Shown here in pieces: positions 1 to 5,935 of a stretch of 6,725 nt of DNA. The position numbers and the translations under genes were made by a program. This DNA comes from Acetobacteraceae bacterium (GTDB taxonomy: Bacteria; Pseudomonadota; Alphaproteobacteria; Acetobacterales; Acetobacteraceae): the NCBI GenBank assembly GCA_003506895.1, contig DNXO01000132.1, forward strand, positions 41,893 to 48,617, in the 5' to 3' direction. The notes below the pieces were generated by a model. The model was not told where the DNA came from, searched no databases, and was given only the letters and a program-made list of their open reading frames with translations. Position 1 is the first letter of the stretch. Every line of letters starts with the position of its first letter.

Positions 1-575
1 TCTTCAGCCAGCCATAGGCGTTGGGGCCGGAAACCTGCAATGTCGCCGACTTGATACCTGCCTGTTCGCCCTCGCTCTCTTCCAGCAACTGCACCTTGTA
101 GCCATGCTGTTCGGCCCAGCGCATGTACATGCGCATCAACATCTGCGCCCAGTCCTGCGCCTCGGTCCCGCCGGCGCCGGAGTTCAGTTCGATGTAGCAG
201 TCATTGCCGTCGGCCTCGCCGGACAGCAGGCTTTCGATCTCGCGGCGCTTGGCTTCCTCGGCCGCGGCGCGCAGCGACTTCATCGCCTCGGCGACCATCG
301 CGCTGTCGCCATCGGCTTCGGCCAGTTCGATCAGTTCCAGCGCGTCGGAGACATCCGCTTCGAGTTTCAGCACGCCTTCCATCGCCGAGGCGATCTGGTT
401 GCGCTCCCGCATCAGCTTCTGCGCGGCGGCGGCATCGTTCCACAGCGCCGGATCCTCGGCGCGGTTGTTCAGTTCGGCCAGGCGGCCTTCGGCGACATCC
501 CAGTCAAAGATGCCTCCTCAGCAGCGCGACGGACTGCTTGATCTGTTCGTTGAGGGCGTCGGATTCGGCGGACAT
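1..575 (-). CDS. prfB: Peptide chain release factor 2 (RF2), N-terminal part, made by programmed +1 frameshift
   Basis: RF2 recognises UGA and UAA stop codons in the ribosomal A site and triggers release of the finished protein. Translation starts at ATG 575-573 (MSAESDALNEQ) and runs 23 codons to an in-frame TGA at 506-504. Reading resumes one base on, giving DWDVAEGRLAELNNRAEDPA, so the coding sequence is complement(1..505 joined to 507..575), with 191 residues visible. The first half is the helical domain 1 (LRRHLDWD, AEDPALWND). It is followed by the family block SGAGGTEAQDWA at about residues 130-141 and, at the window edge, AGIKSATLQVSG and YGWLK. The stop-recognition SPF loop and the catalytic GGQ motif lie beyond the left edge and cannot be checked. 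The gene follows mrcA by 31 bases on the same strand and is probably co-transcribed with it. RF1 is unlikely, because it has no such frameshift site. I am very sure of the identity. Confidence 0.97.
503..518 (-). promoter_or_regulatory. prfB: Programmed +1 ribosomal frameshift site of prfB
   Basis: Read on the minus strand, the site is AGGAGG (518-513), CAT, CTT (509-507), TGA (506-504), C (503). This matches the classical RF2 element: a Shine-Dalgarno-like hexamer, three bases of spacing, a slippery CTT codon, and a UGA followed by C. Skipping the T at 506 turns CTT TGA C into CTT GAC and restores the RF2 frame. In the known mechanism, scarce RF2 lets the ribosome pause at UGA and slip, so RF2 controls its own synthesis. 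Here the internal Shine-Dalgarno is a perfect AGGAGG. Confidence 0.96.
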
Positions 576-606
576 GTGTGAACAACTGCTCTTTCGAAGG
601 GGCGGG

Positions 607-3231
607 TCAATACAACCCGCCCATGCTGTTATCAACCCCGCCATGCACGATCGCCGGCGGCGGCGAGGTTCCGTCGGCGGAAGGCGCATTGGCCACGCCA
701 AGACCGCCGCCAAGCGGGGCGGAAGCACCCGGAACCTGGCCGTCCTTGAACGCGTCGGTCACGGTTCCTGAGCCGCTATCCCACGGTGCCATCGTCACAC
801 CCGCCGGCATCGGGAAGGACAGCACGGGGCGCCCCGCCAGGGCCTGCACCATATAGTCGCGCCAGATCGGTGCCGCGACCGCGCCACCCGTTTCGTTGTT
901 GCCCAGCGTCGCCGGGGTGTCGAAGCCGACCCAGACCACCGTCACCAAGTCGGGGGTAAACCCCGAGAACCAGGCATCGGCGAACTCCTGGGAGGTGCCG
1001 GTCTTGCCGGCGATCGGCCGGTTCAGGCCCTTCCCGGCGGCAACGCCAGTGCCGCGCTGCACGACGCCCTGCATCATGGTGATCAACTGGAACACGCTGT
1101 CGGGATCGGCGATCTGCGCCCGCCCATCGGTGATTTCGGGCGGTTTCGACGCGTCAGTGCAATCGCCGCAATCCAGTCCTTGTGCACGGAATACCACGTG
1201 CCCATCCGGGTCCTGCACGCTGTCGATCAGCGTCGGGATGACCTCGCGCCCACCGGTCGCGAACGAAGCATAGGCACCTGCCTCACGCAGCACGGTGGTG
1301 TCCACCGCGCCAAGGGCCGCGGGCAGCACGCGTGGCATCGAGTCCACCAGATGGAAGGCAATCGCATTATCCGCGACCGCCTGGATACCGACATGCTGGG
1401 CAATCCGCAGCGTGACCAGGTTCAGCGACTGCTCCAGCCCAATCCGCAGCGGCGTGGGGCCGCCGAACGTGCCTTCGAAGTTTCCGGGCCGCCAACGGCC
1501 TTCCGGCGTGTCGATCACGATCGGCGCATCCAGGAACCTCTGGCTTGGCGAGATGCCCTTCTCCAGCGCCGTCAAATACACGATCGGCTTGAAACTCGAT
1601 CCCGGCTGCCGATTGGCCTGGGTGGCTCGGTTGAACTGGCTTTGCTCGAAGCTCCAGCCACCAACCATCGCCAACACCCGCCCGGTCTGCGGATCGAGCG
1701 AGACCAGAGCGCCCTGCACCGCCGGAATCTGCATCAGCGTCGCCCGGTTGGCAGGCGGTGGCGGCGGCGCGGGCGGCGGTGCCTTGCCCTTGACCGGCAT
1801 CGGCGGCCCGGACGGCTTCGGAAGTTGCACCGCGGGCGGCTCGATCATCACGATATCGCCGGGCTGCACCACGTCGCCGATGTGCTTCGGCGCCGGTCCC
1901 GGCTTGCCGTCGCGCAGCGCCCGAGCCCAGCCCATGTCGGACAGCGCCAGCATCGCCGACAAGCGACCACCGTCCTTGTTCAGCCATTCGACCTTGGCCT
2001 CGGTGTCGGTTTCGCTGGCAACCACCGCGATCACCCAGTTCGGCAGCATGCCCGGCGGTCGCGGCTGCTGGTTCAGTGCCGCCGGCCATTTCGCCTCGAA
2101 ATCCGCGGGCGGTACGCTCAGGTGGCCCAAGGCGCCACGCCAGCCGCCCATTTTGCGGTCGTAGGCCATCAGCCCGTCACGCAAGGACTTCTCGGCCGCG
2201 ATCTGCAAGGTGGGATTCAGGCTGGTTCGCACCATCAACCCGCCCTGAGTGGTTGAATCCTGGCCGAATCGGGCGACAAGCTGACGGCGAACTTCCTCGG
2301 TGAACCAATCAGCACCGGGAATCGGCGGCGAACGACGGAATTCCGACGGGATGACGGGGCCGGCTTTCGCTTCGGCCGCCTGGGCCTGCGTGATCACATG
2401 ATCTTCGGCGAGCCGATCCAGCACGTAATCGCGGCGGGATCGGGCGGCATCGGGGAACTTGAACGGATTCAGGTTGTTGGGCGCTTTCGGCAACGCGGCC
2501 AGGAAGGCCGCCTCGGCAATGGTGAGCTTGTCCAGCGGCTTGTTGAAATAGCTCTGCGCCGCCGCGGCCACCCCATAAGCGCCTTGCCCCAGGTAAATCT
2601 CGTTCAGGTACAGCTCCAGGATGCGGTCCTTCGTCAGGCTCTGTTCGATCCGCGTCGCCAGGATGGCTTCCTTGGCCTTGCGGGAGAACGATACCTCACT
2701 GTCCAGCAGCATATTCTTGGCGACCTGCTGGGTAATGGTGGACGCGCCGATCGGCCGCCGCCCCTGCCCCGCATGCGTCAGGTCGAACACCGCGGCGCGG
2801 GCAATGGCGAACGGATCGATGCCGCGATGGGTGTAGAAATTCTGGTCCTCGGCGGAGATGAACGCCTGTTTGACGATGTCCGGAATCGCGGTGACCGGCA
2901 CGAAAATCCGGCGTTCGGTGGCGAGTTCGGCCAGCAGGCGGGAATCGCCGGCGAAAACGCGGCTCATGACCGGGGGCTGATAGTTTCGCAGCCCGTCCAC
3001 GTCCGGCAGGTCGGCACTGAAGTGTTGATAGGCGGCGTAGCCGGCGACGGCGCCGACGATGCCGCCCAGCAATACAAGGCCCAGGATCGCCCCGAACAGG
3101 CCACGAACCGCACGCACCAGAATGTTCGGGCGACGCTTCGGTGCCTTGGGGGCTTTGTTCTTGCCGCCCCGCGGGTCAGGTGCCCCGGGCTTGCCGCGGT
3201 TGGAAGGCGCCAGCGGTTCGCCAGCGGTCAT
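607..3231 (-). CDS. mrcA: Penicillin-binding protein 1A, bifunctional transglycosylase/transpeptidase
   Basis: This inner-membrane enzyme polymerises lipid II into glycan strands and cross-links stem peptides in the periplasm. From ATG 3231 the protein has 874 residues. It has a basic cytoplasmic tail (KNKAPKAPKRRPN) and one membrane segment at about 44-68. The GT51 domain follows, with SAEDQNFYTHRG (catalytic Glu128), GASTITQQVAKNM and RILELYLNEIYLGQGAYG. A middle OB-like region then leads to a proline-rich stretch (about 485-494). The transpeptidase domain has SSFK (Ser545, Lys548), SLN (602-604) and KTGT (743-746), so both active sites look intact. A CGDC cysteine pair sits at about 688-691. 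The start was chosen because AGGA lies just upstream. ATG 3243, four codons earlier, is equally readable, whereas extension to 3408 would run into the upstream gene. The next gene, prfB, begins 31 bases after the stop. Confidence 0.96.
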   Translation of the reverse strand: MTAGEPLAPSNRGKPGAPDPRGGKNKAPKAPKRRPNILVRAVRGLFGAILGLVLLGGIVGAVAGYAAYQHFSADLPDVDGLRNYQPPVMSRVFAGDSRLLAELATERRIFVPVTAIPDIVKQAFISAEDQNFYTHRGIDPFAIARAAVFDLTHAGQGRRPIGASTITQQVAKNMLLDSEVSFSRKAKEAILATRIEQSLTKDRILELYLNEIYLGQGAYGVAAAAQSYFNKPLDKLTIAEAAFLAALPKAPNNLNPFKFPDAARSRRDYVLDRLAEDHVITQAQAAEAKAGPVIPSEFRRSPPIPGADWFTEEVRRQLVARFGQDSTTQGGLMVRTSLNPTLQIAAEKSLRDGLMAYDRKMGGWRGALGHLSVPPADFEAKWPAALNQQPRPPGMLPNWVIAVVASETDTEAKVEWLNKDGGRLSAMLALSDMGWARALRDGKPGPAPKHIGDVVQPGDIVMIEPPAVQLPKPSGPPMPVKGKAPPPAPPPPPANRATLMQIPAVQGALVSLDPQTGRVLAMVGGWSFEQSQFNRATQANRQPGSSFKPIVYLTALEKGISPSQRFLDAPIVIDTPEGRWRPGNFEGTFGGPTPLRIGLEQSLNLVTLRIAQHVGIQAVADNAIAFHLVDSMPRVLPAALGAVDTTVLREAGAYASFATGGREVIPTLIDSVQDPDGHVVFRAQGLDCGDCTDASKPPEITDGRAQIADPDSVFQLITMMQGVVQRGTGVAAGKGLNRPIAGKTGTSQEFADAWFSGFTPDLVTVVWVGFDTPATLGNNETGGAVAAPIWRDYMVQALAGRPVLSFPMPAGVTMAPWDSGSGTVTDAFKDGQVPGASAPLGGGLGVANAPSADGTSPPPAIVHGGVDNSMGGLY

Positions 3232-3234
3232 AGG

Positions 3235-3238
3235 TCCT
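3235..3238 (-). promoter_or_regulatory. mrcA: Possible ribosome binding site for mrcA (decides start)
   Basis: On the minus strand, AGGA at 3238-3235 precedes ATG 3231 by three bases, which is a short spacing. The alternative ATG at 3243 has no purine-rich hexamer in good position, its upstream bases being TATCGCGGCCC. The choice of 3231 is therefore a weak preference and changes only four residues. Confidence 0.35.
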
Positions 3239-3337
3239 GTCATGGGCCGCGATATGCTCGCTTTTGTCCAAATCCGCCAGCAACGAGATTGGTAACTTTC
3301 GCCGGACGCGCACCTCGCTGGCCCGGTGGCGGGTCGG

Positions 3338-4456
3338 CTACCGGCGGACGATGACCGCGACCGGGCCACCGCCGTCCGGGCCCTGATGTTCGGCGCCCCC
3401 GGACACAAACAGATGCGTCCGCCCCATCACACCCGCCAGCACGCCGCCGACCAGGGCCCTGGCATGGCGGGTCGCGTTGATGTCGCTGTCATCCAGCATG
3501 ATATGCCGCGCCCCGCGGATTCGCCCCGTCGTCGAGGGATCGGCCTTCGCCAGTACGGCCAGCAGAGCCTCGCGCCCAGCGTCATCCAGTTGCCCGGCCG
3601 GCCGCAGTCCGGCGTCGGCCAGCGCGCCCAGCACCGCGGGCAGGTCGATCGCGTCGTGCATTACCCGGTGCGCGATGACCGAGTCGCTGGCCCAGGTCTG
3701 GCTATTGCCCAGCACGATAACCTCGTTGTGCATCAATTCGATGCCAGCCGACGCGCTGGCCCGACCCGACCACAGAGCCATGTCATGGCACACCACTTTA
3801 TCCGACAGCGCCTCGCGTGCGACCTCGCCCAATGCCAGCGCAACGCCGAGCGCGGAGGCGCCGCGGGAATAGCTCATGGACTTGTAGGTATCCTCGGTCA
3901 CCACGGCCTGACCACGTGCGGCGGCGTCCGCAATACGGTCGCCGGTCAACAGCGGGCATTTGATCTGAACGTAGTGGACGTCGCGCTGATCGCTGATTCC
4001 CGCCTGCGCCATGGCCGCCGCCACCGCTTCGGCCGTCGCCTCGATTTGCGCGGTCCGGCCGATTTCCTCAGGTCGGAAGGGTCGGGTGAAGGCGGTGCCG
4101 ATCGCCAGGGTCGGAGCGGCGGCCGGTTCGGATGGCGCGGCGGAGACCGCGAACACCAGTAGATGCGGCGACAGTCCGCCTTCGGTGCCGCCAGACATAA
4201 CCATGGCGACGCGGTGACCAACCTCGGCCGGGGTGCAACGCAACGGACCCGAAAGGGCGTTTTGCAGCGCGGCGACGGCATAGGCGCGGGTGAAATCGTT
4301 GACGCAGCCGTTGCCCTCGGTCTTGCCGAAGATCGCACGGATGTCCCCGGCGGCAACGGCGCCCGAGTCGATCAGGGCCAACAGGCCGCTTGTGTCCGCA
4401 GGGTGCGCTGTGGGAAGGCGAAAGACCGCGCAGCGGCGGACGGCATCATGACCCAT
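3338..4456 (-). CDS. Ring-opening amidohydrolase, probable cyanuric acid amidohydrolase (AtzD/TrzD/barbiturase family)
   Basis: The family hydrolyses the ring of cyanuric acid to carboxybiuret, which decarboxylates to biuret, or in barbiturases opens barbituric acid. The 372-residue protein is close to the usual length of about 360. It shows three homologous thirds, each with a Lys and a Ser. These are GKTEGNGCVNDFTR (Lys45) with VMSGGTEGGLSPH (Ser88), then YVQIKCPLL (Lys166) with SASAGIELMHN (Ser234/236), then LAKADPS (Lys304) with VSGGAEHQGP (Ser352). Arg57, Arg198 in YSRGASALG and Arg330 in SDINATRHARA fit the three substrate-contacting arginines. From memory these blocks resemble Pseudomonas AtzD closely, so I favour cyanuric acid over barbiturate, but substrate cannot be proved by eye. 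There is no signal peptide, so it should be cytosolic. The ATG lies 26 bases after the amidase stop, with AAAGGA about ten bases upstream, so co-transcription with the amidase is likely. No biuret hydrolase or triazine gene is present in the window. Confidence 0.93.
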   Translation of the reverse strand: MGHDAVRRCAVFRLPTAHPADTSGLLALIDSGAVAAGDIRAIFGKTEGNGCVNDFTRAYAVAALQNALSGPLRCTPAEVGHRVAMVMSGGTEGGLSPHLLVFAVSAAPSEPAAAPTLAIGTAFTRPFRPEEIGRTAQIEATAEAVAAAMAQAGISDQRDVHYVQIKCPLLTGDRIADAAARGQAVVTEDTYKSMSYSRGASALGVALALGEVAREALSDKVVCHDMALWSGRASASAGIELMHNEVIVLGNSQTWASDSVIAHRVMHDAIDLPAVLGALADAGLRPAGQLDDAGREALLAVLAKADPSTTGRIRGARHIMLDDSDINATRHARALVGGVLAGVMGRTHLFVSGGAEHQGPDGGGPVAVIVRR

Positions 4457-4482
4457 GTGTTCTCGATCCTTTTGGTTCAGCC

Positions 4483-5328
4483 CTACCCGTTCGCCACATG
4501 CATGACGCCGGTGAAATACGCGTCCACCGCGCGGTGCATCGCCTGGGCCACCATCTTACGGTGATCCGGCCGGCGCAACGCCGCCTCATCCCTCGGGTTG
4601 GACATGAAGCCCATCTCCACCAGCACGCTGGGGATGTCCGCGGCCTTCAACACCACGAAACCCGCATGCCGGTCGGGGTTCGGCAGCATCGGCAATTCCT
4701 GATCCAGGCTGCCGACAAGATTGCGGGCGATCTGGACCGAACCGGCGCGGGTTTCCTGGCGGACCAGACTAGCGAGGATATGAGAAACCTCGGGCGACGC
4801 GCCCTTGAACTGGCGCCCGGCAAACCGGTCGGCGCTGTTTTCACGCCGAGCCAGCGCGGCGGTCTGCGCGTCGGAGGCGGTTTGTGCCAGGGTGTAGACC
4901 GAAGCGCCGCGCACGGTATGGTCCGACAGCGCGTCCGCGTGCATCGAGACGAACAGGGCCGCGCCGCGGCGCTGCGCCCGCTCCACCCGCTCATCCAAAG
5001 GGATGAACACGTCGCGCGTTCGGGTCAGTTCGACGCGATAGCGGCCGCCGGCCTCAAGCTGGTGTTTCAGTTCCACGGCGGTGGCGAGCGAAACCTGCTT
5101 TTCATAGGTGCCCGAGACTCCGATCGCGCCAGGATCCTTGCCGCCATGGCCGGGGTCCAGCATCACAAGCGGCGGCGCCGGGCCGGCAGACTTCGGCGCG
5201 GGTCGCGGCGCTTTGGCGGCCATTGCCTGATGCAGGGCGGGTGGCAGCAGGAAGGTGCCGAACACGGATGTACCCGCCGTGAAACGGCGCAGCAGCAGGC
5301 GACGCGTGACCGGAGGGACGGAAAGCAT
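4483..5328 (-). CDS. amiC: N-acetylmuramoyl-L-alanine amidase, AmiC-type (Amidase_3), Tat-exported
   Basis: This zinc enzyme cuts the bond between N-acetylmuramic acid and L-alanine in peptidoglycan, typically to separate daughter cells. The 281-residue protein starts with a twin-arginine-like signal (TRRLLLRRFTAG, hydrophobic GTSVFGTFLLPP, likely cleavage after HQAMA near 37), so export through Tat is expected, as for E. coli AmiC. After a short Ala/Pro linker comes the Amidase_3 domain. Its zinc ligands are His61 in LDPGHGGKDPGA, Glu76 in TYEKQ and His130 in SMHADA. The catalytic Glu238 lies in VLVEMGFMSN. The segment at about 155-208 (ARRENSAD to LVGSLDQE) corresponds to the inhibitory helix of AmiB/AmiC enzymes that LytM-type activators displace. 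Unlike many AmiC proteins it has no N-terminal AMIN domain. It has a single ATG start, with AAGAG six bases upstream. It is first in the leftward cluster and divergent from rne. Confidence 0.95.
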   Translation of the reverse strand: MLSVPPVTRRLLLRRFTAGTSVFGTFLLPPALHQAMAAKAPRPAPKSAGPAPPLVMLDPGHGGKDPGAIGVSGTYEKQVSLATAVELKHQLEAGGRYRVELTRTRDVFIPLDERVERAQRRGAALFVSMHADALSDHTVRGASVYTLAQTASDAQTAALARRENSADRFAGRQFKGASPEVSHILASLVRQETRAGSVQIARNLVGSLDQELPMLPNPDRHAGFVVLKAADIPSVLVEMGFMSNPRDEAALRRPDHRKMVAQAMHRAVDAYFTGVMHVANG

Positions 5329-5345
5329 GAATCGCTCTTAACAGA

Positions 5346-5373
5346 TTGGATGCGGTTTCGCAGCTTGTATATT
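5346..5373 (+). promoter_or_regulatory. Candidate sigma-70-type promoter for rne
   Basis: TTGGAT (5346-5351) is followed after 16 bases by TATATT (5368-5373), which matches TATAAT at five of six positions, while the -35 box matches at only three. It lies in the only AT-rich patch of the intergenic region. Use of it would give rne a leader of about 550 bases. No comparably good promoter for the amidase was found on the minus strand; TATACA at 5371-5366 lacks a -35 partner. Confidence 0.35.
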
Positions 5374-5461
5374 GATTGCGGCGGGTTAATGGCATCGCGT
5401 TATGTGCCGCTTGCGGTCGGCGCCGGTTTGCTTCATGGTCATGCCGCTCCGGCGATGTCAC

Positions 5462-5487
5462 CGGGGTGGCGGGAACCCGCTGCCCTG
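5462..5487 (+). other. Eleven-pair hairpin, strand-specific (plus RNA)
   Basis: Bases 5462-5472 can pair with 5477-5487 around a GAAC loop. Eight pairs are Watson-Crick and three are G-U or U-G (5463-5486, 5467-5482, 5468-5481). On the minus strand those three would become A-C mismatches, so the stem favours a plus-strand transcript, that is, the rne leader. Confidence 0.45.
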
Positions 5488-5656
5488 CGGCCTGATCCGG
5501 CGGCGCGTGATCCCTTGGTTGGCCTGGTCGGAGCCGGGCTTGCAAGTGTGGGGAAGGATCCGCCTCGCCGTGGCTACATCGCCGTCCGCGTCGCGCCCGC
5601 CATTTGGACTAGTGGCGCGCCGGGGTCCTGCTCGCAGCTTGGCATCTCGCCACGCG

Positions 5657-5678
5657 GGCGGCGCCAGCACCGCCTTTT
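5657..5678 (+). terminator. Weak terminator-like hairpin followed by TTTT in the rne leader
   Basis: GGCGG (5657-5661) and CCGCC (5670-5674) form a five-pair GC stem with an eight-base loop, directly followed by TTTT (5675-5678). The stem is short for an intrinsic terminator. On the plus strand it would act upstream of rne, so it could be an attenuator or merely part of the leader fold. Confidence 0.25.
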
Positions 5679-5689
5679 CACACGGGGCA

Positions 5690-5708
5690 GCGTTCCGTCA
5701 CGGGACGC
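5690..5708 (+). other. Eight-pair hairpin with three-base loop
   Basis: GCGTTCCG (5690-5697) pairs with CGGGACGC (5701-5708) around TCA. The T5694-G5704 pair is a wobble that would be an A-C mismatch on the minus strand, so this too fits a plus-strand RNA. It is the tightest local stem in the intergenic region. Confidence 0.45.
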
Positions 5709-5927
5709 GCCATCCGAACGCCAGGAACTGATGAACCACGCCGTCCCATACTCGTCCGAATCTGGACTTTCACCCCGCTATCTGGGTGGTATGGCTGTCG
5801 CGTGTTCCGATTGCCTTTCTCTTCCTGAATCGTCGGGCGGGCCCCTTCCCGCAAGCCTTGCAAGCCGTCCGCTGACCGCGACCCAAAGAAGGTCCGGCGT
5901 CAGCATCCCGGCGGCACACCGGAGTTC

Positions 5928-5931
5928 AGGA
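5928..5931 (+). promoter_or_regulatory. rne: Ribosome binding site of rne
   Basis: AGGA at 5928-5931 lies four bases before ATG 5936. A second purine block, GGAG (5921-5924), is eleven bases upstream of the ATG and can pair in part with TCCGG at 5893-5897. The next in-frame ATG (5948) has no comparable upstream site. Confidence 0.55.
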
Positions 5932-5935
5932 CTAA

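Larger units (their letters stand above)
5526..5877 (+). ncRNA. Long-range helix enclosing about 320 bases; candidate structured rne leader element
   Basis: GGCTTGCAAG (5537-5546) is exactly complementary to CTTGCAAGCC (5857-5866). Inside it, GGGAAGG (5551-5557) pairs exactly with CCTTCCC (5844-5850), with four bases against six unpaired between the helices. Outside it, GGTC (5526-5529) can pair with GACC (5874-5877), and GGA (5530-5532) with TCC (5868-5870). The enclosed stretch holds several small hairpins: 5598-5602 with 5613-5617, 5640-5643 with 5649-5652, 5657-5661 with 5670-5674, 5690-5697 with 5701-5708, 5754-5757 with 5764-5767, and 5771-5775 with 5784-5788. One caution is that CTTGCAAG is itself palindromic, which makes the outer match partly a repeat. 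Whether this is part of the rne leader, a separate RNA or chance in GC-rich DNA is not settled. Confidence 0.35.
5329..5935. other. 607-base divergent intergenic region; probable promoters and rne leader
   Basis: I see no convincing protein gene here: the open frames on either strand have low-complexity Arg/Pro/Ser content typical of GC-rich shadows and no recognisable domain. The first 70 bases or so (5335-5400) are AT-rich for this genome and could carry both divergent promoters. From about 5460 to 5925 the plus strand contains many short inverted repeats, listed separately. No tRNA, CRISPR array or insertion sequence ends were recognised. Confidence 0.75.

Noticed and set aside
3244..3337. 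Separate promoter or terminator between the amidohydrolase and mrcA
   Set aside because: No GC stem with a T run and no pair of -35/-10 boxes with good spacing could be found in the gap, so nothing is annotated there.
3232..3408. Upstream extension of mrcA to an ATG at 3408
   Set aside because: It would overlap the end of the preceding gene by 71 bases and add an Arg/Ser-rich stretch unlike the start of PBP1A; ATG 3231 or 3243 fits the usual short basic tail.
1180..4162. Several plus-strand open frames of 270-360 codons (1180-2256, 2398-3354, 3326-4162)
   Set aside because: All lie opposite mrcA and the ring-opening amidohydrolase, whose motifs are unmistakable; the plus-strand products show shadow composition only.
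5402..5731. Small plus-strand protein of 109 codons in the intergenic region
   Set aside because: No ribosome binding site stands out, composition is Arg/Ser/Pro-rich, and the interval is better explained by RNA structure.
5740..5790. Group II intron or riboswitch-like string GGGTGAAAGTCC on the minus strand
   Set aside because: Only this short string fits; no domain V hairpin, reverse transcriptase, or other conserved FMN or cobalamin riboswitch blocks are nearby.
5329..5831. CcrM methylation sites (GANTC) at 5329, 5759 and 5827 as cell-cycle control of rne or amiC
   Set aside because: Three sites in about 600 bases is close to the number expected by chance at this base composition.
5520..5880. 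RNase P RNA, tmRNA or 6S RNA closed by the long-range helix
   Set aside because: The size is suggestive, but the invariant RNase P blocks (such as GAGGAAAGTCC), tmRNA ends and tag, and a 6S-type bubble were not found on either strand.
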